A DNA stretch of 64,000 bases, from contig NZ_AMSG01000014.1 of assembly GCF_000300875.1 (NCBI RefSeq), positions 1 through 64,000 of the forward strand, read 5' to 3'. Below are positions 1-8,832 of the stretch, in pieces (the first letter of the stretch is position 1; every line of letters begins with the position of its first letter). Made by a program: the position numbers and the translations under genes. The notes under the pieces are model-generated. The model saw nothing but the letters and a program-made list of their open reading frames with translations, was not told the DNA's origin and did not search any database. Origin of the DNA: Galbibacter marinus (lineage in GTDB: Bacteria; Bacteroidota; Bacteroidia; Flavobacteriales; Flavobacteriaceae).

Positions 1-651
1 TATCGCATTAGCGTAGATGGGTAAGTTCACTACAATCGTGATTTTTATTGTATACAGTTTCATGATAAAGAAGTCGCTTGCGATGGACTTTTGTTTAACA
101 ATATTTTCCAAATGCCTGAGATAGCCTTGAATTTAAAGGAGGATAAAATTATAAAATCTGTGTTGTTGCATATGCTAGAAGAATTTGAGATCGAAGCCTC
201 AACCCAAGAAGAAATGCTACGTATATATCTCAAACAAATCATTATTAGGGCTACTCGTTTATGGAAAAACCAAAATCTTGGGAATCTAGATAATGAATCG
301 CCTCGCGAAATTGAATTTTTTAGGGAATTCAGCCGTCTAGTCGAGATCCATTACCGAACTAATCATTTAGTAGGTGACTATGCTGATATATTAGGGGTAG
401 CCCCAAAAACATTAACCCATAAGTTTAAAAGGTTTGATCTTCCCTCACCAAATGAAGTAATCAAGGATCGCATTTTGCTAGAGGCAAAGCGTATGTTAAT
501 CCATACCAGTTTAAGTGCTAAAGAAATCGCTTATGATCTAGGGTATGAAGATCCTTCCTATTTTAATCGACTTTTTAGCAGGAAAATAGGAGATTCTCCA
601 AATGTTTTTCGAAAAAAATACAACGAAGGGAAAAATGTGCCATTAGAATAG
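1..651 (+). pseudogene. AraC family transcriptional regulator, 5'-truncated by window, with in-frame stop
   Basis: The reading frame is open from base 1 on both sides of a single TAA at 22-24. Upstream it reads RISVDG, and downstream VHYNRDFYCIQFHDKEVACDG. Both halves match the region before the HTH domain in a Bacteroidetes AraC subfamily (pattern RIS-DG-x-V-x-FNRDFYC), with the stop exactly where a K/E/Q residue is expected. The C-terminal half (about bases 330-640) carries two helix-turn-helix units, the second around LSAKEIAYDLGYEDPSYFNRLF. So the gene is either a nonsense-disrupted regulator or holds a sequencing error. A restart at TTG 91 or ATG 112 would give a DNA-binding fragment without its sensor part. 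It lies just before osmC and could have controlled it; that is inference. Confidence 0.6.
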
Positions 652-685
652 GATTATATCCATTTTTACAGGCTTACCGCTGACA

Positions 686-693
686 TATCTTTG
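686..693 (+). promoter_or_regulatory. Bacteroidetes -7 promoter element for osmC
   Basis: TATCTTTG matches the Bacteroidetes -7 consensus TAnnTTTG exactly. A T-rich stretch about 19 bases upstream (663-667) could serve as the -33 box. The inferred leader to the osmC ATG is about 40 nt. Confidence 0.55.
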
Positions 694-737
694 TACTATC
701 AAAATCAAATGATAGTTTAATTAAAAACATAATAGAT

Positions 738-1151
738 ATGAAACGTAAAGCACAAGCCGTTTGGAACGGAAGTATTAAAGAAGGAAACGGACATTTAACT
801 ACAGCCAGTACTGTTCTTAATCAAACACAATATTCTTTCAAAAGTCGTTTTGAGGATGGTATAGGAACCAATCCAGAAGAACTCTTAGCTGCAGCTCATG
901 CAGGTTGTTTCACCATGAAACTAAGTTTGGATCTTACCCAAGCTGGTTATGAGGTTACAGAGCTTCGAACTAGTTCAACTATTACCTTGCTTGAAGGCAA
1001 AATTACCTTATCTGAATTAAATCTAGAAGCCTCTGTTGCTGGAATAGACGAGGCCACTTTTCAAAAAATGGCCAAAGAAGCAGAGGCTACCTGTCCTGTT
1101 AGCGGGGCATTCAACTTTGAAATTGTTCTTAATGCTCATTTAAAAAATTAA
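738..1151 (+). CDS. osmC: OsmC family peroxiredoxin
   Basis: A 137-residue cytoplasmic thiol peroxidase that reduces organic hydroperoxides. The full-length OsmC fold is recognisable: the segment GTNPEELLAAAHAGCF contains the peroxidatic Cys57, and ATCPVS carries the resolving Cys119. The resemblance runs along the whole E. coli OsmC protein, including the N-terminal AVWNGSIKEGNG and GVLNQ-like segments, so this is the OsmC rather than the Ohr branch. A consensus promoter lies 45 bases upstream. The next gene starts 26 bases after the stop, so co-transcription with the hydrolase is likely. Length is normal and no oddities were seen. Confidence 0.93.
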   Translation: MKRKAQAVWNGSIKEGNGHLTTASTVLNQTQYSFKSRFEDGIGTNPEELLAAAHAGCFTMKLSLDLTQAGYEVTELRTSSTITLLEGKITLSELNLEASVAGIDEATFQKMAKEAEATCPVSGAFNFEIVLNAHLKN

Positions 1152-1177
1152 TTATCAATCATTTAAATAAAAAAACT

Positions 1178-2248
1178 ATGAAAACGTTATATAATACCGC
1201 AAAGGTTTTAATCACAGTACTAGTATTAACTATAAACACCAACGTCATGTCACAACAAGTCGAACCACGTCCTTTTAAAGGACAATTAGATCCCCAAATA
1301 AGTAAAGGAACCAAGGAATTTTTAGCCGCCTTAAATACCAGTGGTGGGGCGCCTTTAGAAACATTGTCACCAGAGAAGGCTAGAGGAGTGCTGGTCAGTG
1401 CACAAAAGTCAGTAGAAGTTGATTATTCTGGGATCGAAGAATCCCAGAGAGAGATCACTCATAAAGGCCAAACCCTTACCATTCATATTGTGAAACCTAA
1501 AGGGGCGAAAGAAAACCTTCCAGTTTTTATGTTCTTTCATGGGGGAGGATGGATTTTAGGAGACTACCCAACTCATAGAAGATTGGTCAGAGACCTTGTG
1601 GTATCTAGTGGTGCTGTTGCAGTTTTTCCTGATTACACGCCTTCTCCAGAGGCTCGTTATCCTGTAGCAATTCACCAGGCCTATGCTGCAACCGCATGGG
1701 TGGCAGCTTATGGAAATGAAATCGGTGTAGATGGTAAAAGACTAGCTGTTGTAGGCAACAGTGTAGGAGGAAATATGGCCGCTGTGGTTGCCTTATTAGC
1801 TAAAGATGAAAATGGACCCCAAATAAGGCAGCAAATATTGCTTTGGCCAGTAACGGATGCGAATTTTACTAGACCCTCATATACATTATACGCAAAGGAA
1901 CGTTTTTTGACAACCTCCATGATGAAATGGATGTGGGATAATTACTTACCTGAGGCTAGTGATCGTAAAGAAATTTATGCCTCTCCATTCCAGGCAAGTC
2001 TGACCCAGTTAAGAGATCTGCCACCAGCACTTGTTCAATTGGCTGAAAATGATATTCTATATGATGAAGGTTTAGCATACGGTAGAAAATTAGATCAAGC
2101 AGGGGTGCCTACTACAATTACCACCTATAATGGAATGATCCACGACTTTGGGTTGTTAAATCCACTAGCCGAAGAGCCAGCGGCTAAAGTGGCACTATTA
2201 CAAGCTGCTTCTGTTTTAAAAGATGCATTATTCAATCAAAAGAACTAA
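1178..2248 (+). CDS. Secreted alpha/beta hydrolase (HSL/esterase family)
   Basis: 356 residues beginning with a signal peptide (cleavage near residue 25, VMSQQ). The lipase/esterase fold of the hormone-sensitive-lipase family is clear: oxyanion-hole motif HGGGW at 121-125, nucleophile elbow GNSVGG with Ser195, acid Asp292 in AENDILYDEG, and His322 in MIHDFG. It should hydrolyse carboxyl esters of small or medium acyl or aromatic substrates in the periplasm; the substrate is unknown. The gene follows osmC closely, and a U-tailed hairpin lies 25 bases after its stop, so osmC-hydrolase probably forms a two-gene unit. Confidence 0.88.
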   Translation: MKTLYNTAKVLITVLVLTINTNVMSQQVEPRPFKGQLDPQISKGTKEFLAALNTSGGAPLETLSPEKARGVLVSAQKSVEVDYSGIEESQREITHKGQTLTIHIVKPKGAKENLPVFMFFHGGGWILGDYPTHRRLVRDLVVSSGAVAVFPDYTPSPEARYPVAIHQAYAATAWVAAYGNEIGVDGKRLAVVGNSVGGNMAAVVALLAKDENGPQIRQQILLWPVTDANFTRPSYTLYAKERFLTTSMMKWMWDNYLPEASDRKEIYASPFQASLTQLRDLPPALVQLAENDILYDEGLAYGRKLDQAGVPTTITTYNGMIHDFGLLNPLAEEPAAKVALLQAASVLKDALFNQKN

Positions 2249-2272
2249 GCTTCTAATAGTTGAAGTTTGTTT

Positions 2273-2309
2273 AAAAAAAGGGAGGCTAGAAAATGGCTTT
2301 CCTTTTTTT
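2273..2309 (+). terminator. Rho-independent terminator after the hydrolase gene
   Basis: An A7-GG arm pairs with CC-T7, extended inward through two G-T pairs to a GC/GC base, about 14 bp in all with a 9-nt loop and a T8 tail. It ends the osmC-hydrolase unit. Confidence 0.8.
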
Positions 2310-2354
2310 TCGTAGAATAAGTTACCTTGCAGTAGTATTATAAAACAATTTGAA

Positions 2355-2930
2355 GTGTCCATTATTCTGAGAAAAAACCTTGAGAAATTTATCACCATTG
2401 ATGGTAAAACCTTTGATGAAGTATTGCAGTATTTTAATCGAAGGATCATTAAAAAGAAGCAAAACATCATGGAAGAAGGTGATTATTGTTCAGATCAGTA
2501 TTTTGTAGAACAAGGATGTCTTAGAAAGTTCTTTATGAAAGAAAATGGCATAGAACAGACTACAGAATTTGCTTTGGAACAGTGGTGGTTGACTGATACT
2601 TTTGCTTTTGAAAGAAGGCTGCCAACTACTTTTTTTATTCAAGCTGTGGAGCCGACAACTATACTACACATCAATCACGATCAAAGAGAAGCGCTTTTAA
2701 AAAAGCATCCTATAATGGAACGGTATTTTAGAATGGTATACCAAAGGTCCTATGCAGCATCGGAGAGGAGGATACGGTATTTGTATGAGTTTACAAGGGA
2801 AGAATTGTACTTTCATTTTGAGGCACATTATCCTGAGTTTGTTCAGCGGATCCCGCAATATTTGTTAGCCTCTTTTTTAGGATTTACGCCAGAATACTTA
2901 AGCGAAATACGTAGTAAAAACCGTTCTTAA
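2355..2930 (+). CDS. Crp/Fnr family transcriptional regulator
   Basis: 191 residues. The N-terminal two thirds form a cyclic-nucleotide-binding-like beta-roll (EEGDYCSDQYFVEQGCLRKFF is the typical bacteroidetal version), followed by a dimer helix. A short C-terminal HTH (YLLASFLGFTPEYLSEIRSK) reads as a recognition helix. The cNMP-contacting Arg/Glu pair of true CRP is not obvious, so the ligand is unknown. I take the GTG at 2355 as start because no ATG precedes the beta-roll. The AhpD-like gene 65 bases downstream is a common genomic partner of this regulator type and is its likely target. Confidence 0.82.
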   Translation: MSIILRKNLEKFITIDGKTFDEVLQYFNRRIIKKKQNIMEEGDYCSDQYFVEQGCLRKFFMKENGIEQTTEFALEQWWLTDTFAFERRLPTTFFIQAVEPTTILHINHDQREALLKKHPIMERYFRMVYQRSYAASERRIRYLYEFTREELYFHFEAHYPEFVQRIPQYLLASFLGFTPEYLSEIRSKNRS

Positions 2931-2995
2931 ACCAGTTTAAGATTATTGTCATCCTTGTTTTTGATCTTTGCTTTAAATTAGAAAAATATAAAACA

Positions 2996-3439
2996 ATGGA
3001 AAAACGTATTAGCATTCACAATTTGGAGCCAAAGGCTTATAAGGCCCTGATAGGATTGGAAGAGTACCTTTCAAATACAGATATTTCTTTAACTCTAAAA
3101 CAGCTTATTAAAATCAGAAGCTCACAAATTAACAACTGTGCGTTCTGTATCAATATGCATACAAAAGAGGCATTGGCAAATGGAGAAACCCAAAGGCGTA
3201 TTTTTCTTTTAAGCGCCTGGAGAGAGGCGTTGGATTTTTACACTGATCAGGAAAAGGTGGTCATTGAGATGACCGAAGAAATTACCTTGATTCATCAGCA
3301 TGGATTGCGAAGTGAAACATATCAAAAAGCCCTGAAGGTTTTTAATGAGAACCAGATTGCTCAAATTATTATGGCTATTATTACAATTAACACTTGGAAT
3401 AGAATTGCCGTTAGTACACATAAGCCGATTGTCGATTGA
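2996..3439 (+). CDS. Carboxymuconolactone decarboxylase / AhpD-like family protein
   Basis: 147 residues with the AhpD-like core around residues 38-60: IKIRSSQINNCAFCINMHTKEA. The redox pair Cys48-x-x-Cys51 and His55 are present. The Glu that usually sits four residues before the first Cys is Gln44 here. Proteins of this family act as alkylhydroperoxidase-like or thiol-dependent antioxidant enzymes. The Crp-like regulator directly upstream suggests stress-controlled expression. dinB starts 42 bases downstream. Exact substrate unknown. Confidence 0.85.
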   Translation: MEKRISIHNLEPKAYKALIGLEEYLSNTDISLTLKQLIKIRSSQINNCAFCINMHTKEALANGETQRRIFLLSAWREALDFYTDQEKVVIEMTEEITLIHQHGLRSETYQKALKVFNENQIAQIIMAIITINTWNRIAVSTHKPIVD

Positions 3440-3470
3440 TATTGTTATTTTTTCTAGCGTGAATATGTCT

Positions 3471-3478
3471 TAAATTTG
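3471..3478 (+). promoter_or_regulatory. -7 element immediately before dinB
   Basis: TAAATTTG matches TAnnTTTG exactly and ends only 3 bases before the dinB ATG at 3482. If it is used, transcription would start at or about the start codon, giving a leaderless message. No good -33 box was found, and read-through from the gene upstream is the alternative. Confidence 0.45.
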
Positions 3479-3481
3479 GGC

Positions 3482-4585
3482 ATGGAAAGCCCATTGCCTA
3501 TAAGGAAAATTATTCATGTTGATATGGATGCATTTTATGCATCTGTGGAGCAATTGGATTTCCCTGAGCTCAGAGGAAAAGCACTAGCAGTTGGAGGGAA
3601 TGAAGTTAGAGGAGTTGTCTCAGCAGCAAGTTATCAGGCGCGCGCCTTCGGTGTTCGTTCTGCCATGAGTGGGGTTTTGGCTAAACGCCTGTGTCCAGAA
3701 CTTATTTTTGTTCCCCCAAGATTTGATCGGTATCGCGAAATTTCCATGAAGATACGAGCGATCTTTTTGGAGTATACAGATCTTGTCGAGCCACTCTCTT
3801 TGGATGAGGCATACTTGGATGTTACTGAAAACAAAAAAGGAAACCCATCTGCTACCTTGATTGCTTCACAAATAAGAGAGCGCATTTTTCAACAAACTGG
3901 GCTGAGGTGTTCCGCAGGAATTTCAATCAATAAGTTTGTGGCTAAAATTGCCAGTGATTACAACAAACCCAATGGTCAAAAAACAGTAGAACCTGATGAG
4001 GTTATTCCATTTTTAGAAGCTCTGGATATTCGTAAATTTTACGGTGTTGGAAAGGTTACTGCTCAGAAAATGTATCAGCTCGGTATCTTCACAGGTTTAG
4101 ATTTAAAGAAAAAACCCATCGAATTTTTAAATGAACATTTTGGGAAAAGTGGTAGTCTGTACTATAATGTAGTACGCGGGATTCACAATAGCCCTGTGAA
4201 ACCAGACAGGGTTCCAAAATCTGTAGGTGCCGAGCGCACATTTACTGAAAATCTTAGTAGCGAGGTCTTTATGCTCGAGCGACTTGAACACCTAAGTGTC
4301 GAACTCGAGCAACGACTTCGAAAAAATAAGGTGGCGGGAAAGACCATCACCCTTAAAATTAAGTACAGTGACTTTAGCCTTCAGACTAGAAGTAAGACGT
4401 TGGATTTCTATATCTCAGATAAGAGTTTGATTTTAGATACTGCCACCGAGTTGCTTTATCAAGAAAAACTTCATAACTCTGTTCGGCTTTTAGGAATATC
4501 ATTGGGGAATCTAAATACTGATGCACCAGAAATACCTGTACAAACTAAAAAATCCCTATCCGTTCAGTTGAAATTTAAGTTTTAA
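3482..4585 (+). CDS. dinB: DNA polymerase IV (Y-family)
   Basis: 367 residues. Translesion DNA polymerase lacking proofreading. Seen: palm motif IHVDMDAFYASVEQ with metal-binding Asp14 and Asp16, and the second catalytic motif SLDEAYLD with Asp108-Glu109. Also present are fingers residues in YQARAFGVRSAM, a helix-hairpin-helix thumb (KFYGVGKVTAQKM) and a little-finger domain (SVGAERTF onwards). The first in-frame ATG before the palm is 3482; the TTG at 3476 lies inside the putative -7 element and is rejected as start. No C-terminal beta-clamp peptide is certain, although the tail ends in SVQLKFKF. Confidence 0.93.
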   Translation: MESPLPIRKIIHVDMDAFYASVEQLDFPELRGKALAVGGNEVRGVVSAASYQARAFGVRSAMSGVLAKRLCPELIFVPPRFDRYREISMKIRAIFLEYTDLVEPLSLDEAYLDVTENKKGNPSATLIASQIRERIFQQTGLRCSAGISINKFVAKIASDYNKPNGQKTVEPDEVIPFLEALDIRKFYGVGKVTAQKMYQLGIFTGLDLKKKPIEFLNEHFGKSGSLYYNVVRGIHNSPVKPDRVPKSVGAERTFTENLSSEVFMLERLEHLSVELEQRLRKNKVAGKTITLKIKYSDFSLQTRSKTLDFYISDKSLILDTATELLYQEKLHNSVRLLGISLGNLNTDAPEIPVQTKKSLSVQLKFKF

Positions 4586-4684
4586 TTCAAGTCCGGCTAA
4601 TCACTTATCAACTCAATAATGATGGGCTTTGAAATATAATCAAAACTTGGACTTTCAAATCGCTCTCAATTAATTGGAATTTAG

Positions 4685-4692
4685 TAATTTTG
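4685..4692 (+). promoter_or_regulatory. -7 element for the ileS operon
   Basis: TAATTTTG matches the Bacteroidetes -7 consensus. The start codon is 114 bases further on, leaving a long leader in which I could not find a T-box or other known riboswitch. Confidence 0.45.
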
Positions 4693-4805
4693 CCAACTTT
4701 AATACCGTAAATACAACACTGTTTTAAGTGATTTGCGATTGAGAATGAATATTAATGTTATGCCGATAATCCGCATGGTGTTATTGACAATCTAACCCTT
4801 TTATA

Positions 4806-7800
4806 ATGAAGTTTAGAGAATATAATGGACTGAATTTACCTGAGACTGCAGAAGAAATTTTAAAGTTTTGGGAAAAACAAAATATTTTTGAAAAAAGCAT
4901 CAGTAGTAGAGATGACAACAAACCATTTGTTTTTTATGAAGGACCACCTTCTGCCAATGGTTTGCCTGGGATTCATCATGTCATGGCTCGTGCGATCAAA
5001 GATATTTTTTGTCGGTACAAAACACAAAAGGGATATCAAGTCGAACGTAAAGCTGGTTGGGACACACATGGGCTACCTATAGAATTAGGGGTAGAAAAGG
5101 AACTCGGTATAACAAAAGAGGATATTGGAACAAAGATATCGGTAGAGGATTATAACAAAGCCTGTAAAACGGCGGTAATGCGCTATACTGATATTTGGAA
5201 TGATATGACCAAAAAGATCGGTTATTGGGTAGATACCAATGAGCCTTATATCACCTACAAATCCAAATATATGGAGAGTGTGTGGTGGTTGTTGAAACAA
5301 ATCTACGACAAGGGTCTAATGTACAAGGGATATACCATTCAGCCATATTCACCTAAGGCTGGAACAGGTCTGAGTTCTCACGAACTTAACCAACCTGGTA
5401 CCTATCAGGATGTAACCGATACAACTGTAGTGGCTCAATTTAAAGCGAATCAGGAAAGTTTGCCTGACTTTTTAAAAGGTCATGGAACGGTACATTTTTT
5501 AGCTTGGACGACGACGCCTTGGACCCTGCCTTCTAATACGGCGCTGACCGTTGGTGCAAAGATTGATTATGTTCTTGTTAAGACATACAATCAATATACC
5601 TTTGAGCCTATCAATGTGGTATTAGCGAAGCCTCTATTAGGCAAACTATTTAGTGGCAAGTTTGTACAGGTCGATGACCAGGAAGCTTTAGAGAGTTACA
5701 AAGAAAATGATAAAAAGATTCCTTATTTGCTTGTTGCACAGGGTAAAGGTGCTGATTTAGTTGGTGCAACTTATGAGCAATTATTGAATTACGCATTGCC
5801 TTATCAGAATCCTGAAAATGCCTTTAGAATTATTGCTGGAGATTTTGTAACCACCGAGGATGGTACTGGTATAGTACATACGGCTCCTACATTTGGTGCA
5901 GATGATGCTAAGGTAGCCAAAGAGGCTACTCCTGAGGTTCCACCGATGTTGGTTTTAGATGAAAATGACAACCCTGTTCCGCTTGTTGATCTACAAGGTA
6001 GATTTAGAGCTGAACTTGAAGAAATCGGAGGGAAGTATGTAAAGAATGAGTACTATGACTCCTTAGAGGTCCCAGATCGCTCTGTGGATGTTGAAATCGC
6101 CATAAAATTAAAAGAAGAAAATAAAGCCTTTAAGGTTGAAAAATATGTGCATAGCTACCCACATTGCTGGCGTACAGATAAACCAGTGTTGTACTATCCG
6201 TTAGATTCGTGGTTTATCAAAGTGACCCAGATAAAAGATCGCATGTATGAATTGAATAAAGAAATTAATTGGAAGCCGAAAGCTACAGGAGAAGGAAGGT
6301 TTGGAAATTGGTTGCAAAATGCCAATGATTGGAACTTATCTCGATCTAGGTTTTGGGGGATTCCTCTACCAATTTGGCGAACCGAGGATGGCAAACAAGA
6401 GGTAATCATAGGATCACTTGAGGAATTAAAAGCCGAAATGGCCAAAGCTGTAAAAGCGGGAGTAATGGCGGCTGATATATTCGAAGAATTTGTAGTTGGT
6501 GATATGAGTGAGGACAACTATGAAAAGGTGGACTTACATAAAAATGTGGTTGATAAAATCGTATTGGTTTCCTCAACAGGGGAGCCTATGCATAGAGAAT
6601 CGGATTTGGTCGATGTATGGTTTGATTCAGGTTCCATGCCATATGCACAGTGGCACTATCCTTTTGAAAATAAAGAAAAGATCGATAGCGGTGAGGCTTA
6701 CCCAGCGGATTATATCGCGGAAGGGGTGGATCAAACACGAGGATGGTTTTACACCCTTCACGCTATTGGAACCATGGTATTTGACTCGGTAGCTTATAAA
6801 AATGTAGTGTCTAACGGACTTGTTTTAGATAAGAACGGTGTGAAGATGTCTAAGCGATTAGGAAATGCCGTGGATCCGTTTAAAACATTAGAGGAGTTTG
6901 GTCCAGATGCAACACGTTGGTATATGATTTCCAATGCGAACCCTTGGGATAATTTGAAATTTAATTCTGAAGGTGTTGCCGAGGTTAGACGGAAGTTTTT
7001 CGGTACGTTATACAATACTTATTCGTTCTTTAGCTTATATGCCAATATTGATAAATTCAGCTATAAAGAAGCGGATATAGCAATAGAAGATCGTCCTGAA
7101 ATAGATCGTTGGATCCTTTCTGAATTAAATTCCTTGATCCAAACCGTGGATCAGGCTTATGAAGATTATGAACCTACACGGGCTGCTAGAGCTATTTCCG
7201 ACTTTGTTCAAGAGAACTTGAGTAACTGGTATGTTCGCCTTAGTAGAAGGCGATTCTGGAAAGGGGAGTACGGACAGGACAAGATAAGTGCTTATCAGAC
7301 GTTATACAATTGTTTAGTGACTGTGGCAAAGCTTTCAGCGCCGATTGCGCCATTTTATATGGATCAATTGTATAAGGATTTAATGTCGGTTACATCTAAA
7401 GAAACAGCTGAAAGTGTGCATTTGGCTGATTTCCCAGTTTTTGTCGACAACTTTGTTGATAAATCCTTAGAAAGCAAAATGGAGAAAGCTCAAGTGATCT
7501 CATCACTGGTATTATCCTTGCGAAAAAAGGAAATGATAAAAGTACGTCAACCCTTGCAAAAGGTAATGATTCCAGTGCTTGACCAGAATCAACGTGATGA
7601 AATTAAGGGAGTTGAAGACCTGATTAAATCAGAAGTGAACGTTAAAGAAATTAGCTTAATCGATGATGCATCAGGGATACTAATCAAACAAATAAAGCCT
7701 AATTTTAAGGTGTTAGGCCCACGCTTTGGCAAGGATATGAAGTTGATTTCTAGTGAGATAGCTAAATTAGGCCAAGCTGATATCCAGAAAATGGAGCGCC

Positions 7801-8207
7801 TTGGTGAAATTAATATGGTTATTAACGGAAAAGATGTAACTTTAGGAATTGATGAGGTTGAAATTTCATCACAAGACATTGAGGGTTGGTTAGTAGCCAG
7901 TTCAGGTGCGATAACTGTAGCTTTAGATGTTACTATTACCGAAGAATTGCGTAACGAAGGTGTAGCTAGAGAATTAGTGAACAGAATTCAAAATTTACGT
8001 AAAGATTCAGGCTTTGATGTAACAGATAAAATAGATGTAAAGCTCCAAAAGGACGGTTTTGTGGAAAAGGCTGTAGAGGACAACATAATGTACATTAAAA
8101 CAGAAACACTGACAGCACAACTGTATTTTGAAGATCATCTAGAAGAAGGTGCAGAAATTGCCTTTGATCAGGTGAATACCAAGTTAATTATTCAAAAACA
8201 CAAGTAA
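4806..8207 (+). CDS. ileS: Isoleucyl-tRNA synthetase, type 2
   Basis: 1133 residues; charges tRNA-Ile. Class I signatures: the HIGH-type motif in PPSANGLPGIHHV (residues 47-59) and KMSKR at 680-684. GWDTHGLPIE and the CP1 editing domain lie between them, and a tRNA-binding C-terminal region follows. The motif forms and the long C-terminus without the CxxC zinc module place it in the eukaryote-like IleRS2 group rather than the E. coli-like IleRS1 group. It heads an operon: the next gene starts 1 base after the stop. IleRS2 enzymes as a group are known for low sensitivity to mupirocin; that this one behaves so is inference. Confidence 0.97.
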   Translation: MKFREYNGLNLPETAEEILKFWEKQNIFEKSISSRDDNKPFVFYEGPPSANGLPGIHHVMARAIKDIFCRYKTQKGYQVERKAGWDTHGLPIELGVEKELGITKEDIGTKISVEDYNKACKTAVMRYTDIWNDMTKKIGYWVDTNEPYITYKSKYMESVWWLLKQIYDKGLMYKGYTIQPYSPKAGTGLSSHELNQPGTYQDVTDTTVVAQFKANQESLPDFLKGHGTVHFLAWTTTPWTLPSNTALTVGAKIDYVLVKTYNQYTFEPINVVLAKPLLGKLFSGKFVQVDDQEALESYKENDKKIPYLLVAQGKGADLVGATYEQLLNYALPYQNPENAFRIIAGDFVTTEDGTGIVHTAPTFGADDAKVAKEATPEVPPMLVLDENDNPVPLVDLQGRFRAELEEIGGKYVKNEYYDSLEVPDRSVDVEIAIKLKEENKAFKVEKYVHSYPHCWRTDKPVLYYPLDSWFIKVTQIKDRMYELNKEINWKPKATGEGRFGNWLQNANDWNLSRSRFWGIPLPIWRTEDGKQEVIIGSLEELKAEMAKAVKAGVMAADIFEEFVVGDMSEDNYEKVDLHKNVVDKIVLVSSTGEPMHRESDLVDVWFDSGSMPYAQWHYPFENKEKIDSGEAYPADYIAEGVDQTRGWFYTLHAIGTMVFDSVAYKNVVSNGLVLDKNGVKMSKRLGNAVDPFKTLEEFGPDATRWYMISNANPWDNLKFNSEGVAEVRRKFFGTLYNTYSFFSLYANIDKFSYKEADIAIEDRPEIDRWILSELNSLIQTVDQAYEDYEPTRAARAISDFVQENLSNWYVRLSRRRFWKGEYGQDKISAYQTLYNCLVTVAKLSAPIAPFYMDQLYKDLMSVTSKETAESVHLADFPVFVDNFVDKSLESKMEKAQVISSLVLSLRKKEMIKVRQPLQKVMIPVLDQNQRDEIKGVEDLIKSEVNVKEISLIDDASGILIKQIKPNFKVLGPRFGKDMKLISSEIAKLGQADIQKMERLGEINMVINGKDVTLGIDEVEISSQDIEGWLVASSGAITVALDVTITEELRNEGVARELVNRIQNLRKDSGFDVTDKIDVKLQKDGFVEKAVEDNIMYIKTETLTAQLYFEDHLEEGAEIAFDQVNTKLIIQKHK

Positions 8208-8208
8208 G

Positions 8209-8589
8209 ATGGAAACAGATGTAAAAGAAAGATACTCTGATAAAGATTTAGCAGAATTTAAAGCGCTTATTGAAGCTAAGATAGAAAAGGCTTATCAGGA
8301 TTTGGAACTTCTGAAAAGTGCTTACAAGAATGACGGAAATAATGGTACTGATGATACCTCTCCTACATTTAAAGCCTTCGAAGAAGGTTCTGAAACGATG
8401 AGTAGAGAGGCGAACACCCAGTTGGCATTAAGACAGGAAAAATTCATTCGGGATCTTAAAAATGCCTTAGTTCGTATTGAAAACAAGACTTATGGTATTT
8501 GTAGAGTAACAGGTAAGTTGATCAATAAAGAGCGTCTTAAATTAGTGCCACACGCTACACTGAGTATTGAAGCAAAGAATATGCAATAG
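8209..8589 (+). CDS. TraR/DksA family protein with degenerate zinc finger
   Basis: 126 residues: an N-terminal helical hairpin (about 10-90) and a C-terminal DksA-type zinc-finger fold from YGICRVTGKLINKERLKLVPHAT. Of the four zinc-binding cysteines of the family only Cys98 remains; Thr101 and two further positions are substituted, so zinc is probably not bound. Similar cysteine-poor versions are common in Flavobacteria next to ileS and lspA. It is presumably an RNA-polymerase secondary-channel regulator, but a direct stringent-response role is not shown. It is coupled to ileS by a 1-base gap. Confidence 0.87.
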   Translation: METDVKERYSDKDLAEFKALIEAKIEKAYQDLELLKSAYKNDGNNGTDDTSPTFKAFEEGSETMSREANTQLALRQEKFIRDLKNALVRIENKTYGICRVTGKLINKERLKLVPHATLSIEAKNMQ

Positions 8590-8620
8590 GTGGATAAAGA
8601 AAATATTAACTTCAGGATAA

Positions 8621-8659
8621 AATAAGAAAAACGCTTCTCATCAAGGCGTTTTTCTTATT
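8621..8659. terminator. Strong terminator after ileS-dksA
   Basis: A perfect 14-bp stem, AATAAGAAAAACGC paired with GCGTTTTTCTTATT, with an 11-base loop. A-rich and T-rich flanks allow function on either strand. It separates ileS-traR/dksA from lspA. Confidence 0.85.
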
Positions 8660-8832
8660 TCAATCCCTTTTCAGTAAGCGACAACAAAACAATTAGAATG
8701 ACGTCTATTATGAAGCCTCATCACTAATCCACTGTCGTTTTTAGCCCAATTAAAAGAGTGGTAAATAATTAAGGTTGAATTAAGAATAATATCCTTATTT
8801 TTATCAACTTTTAAATATAGTTTCCAAAAAGC

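Noticed and set aside
60-242. Minus-strand 60-codon frame over the AraC remnant
   Set aside because: Antisense to a clearly family-like coding frame, with low-complexity translation and no family match.
4590-4654. AAGTCC / GGACTT inverted pair downstream of dinB
   Set aside because: Only 6-bp arms with a spacer of over 50 bases and no T-run; likely chance.
4693-4805. Possible T-box or other riboswitch in the ileS leader
   Set aside because: No specifier stem or conserved T-box sequence was seen, and T-boxes are not expected in Bacteroidetes.
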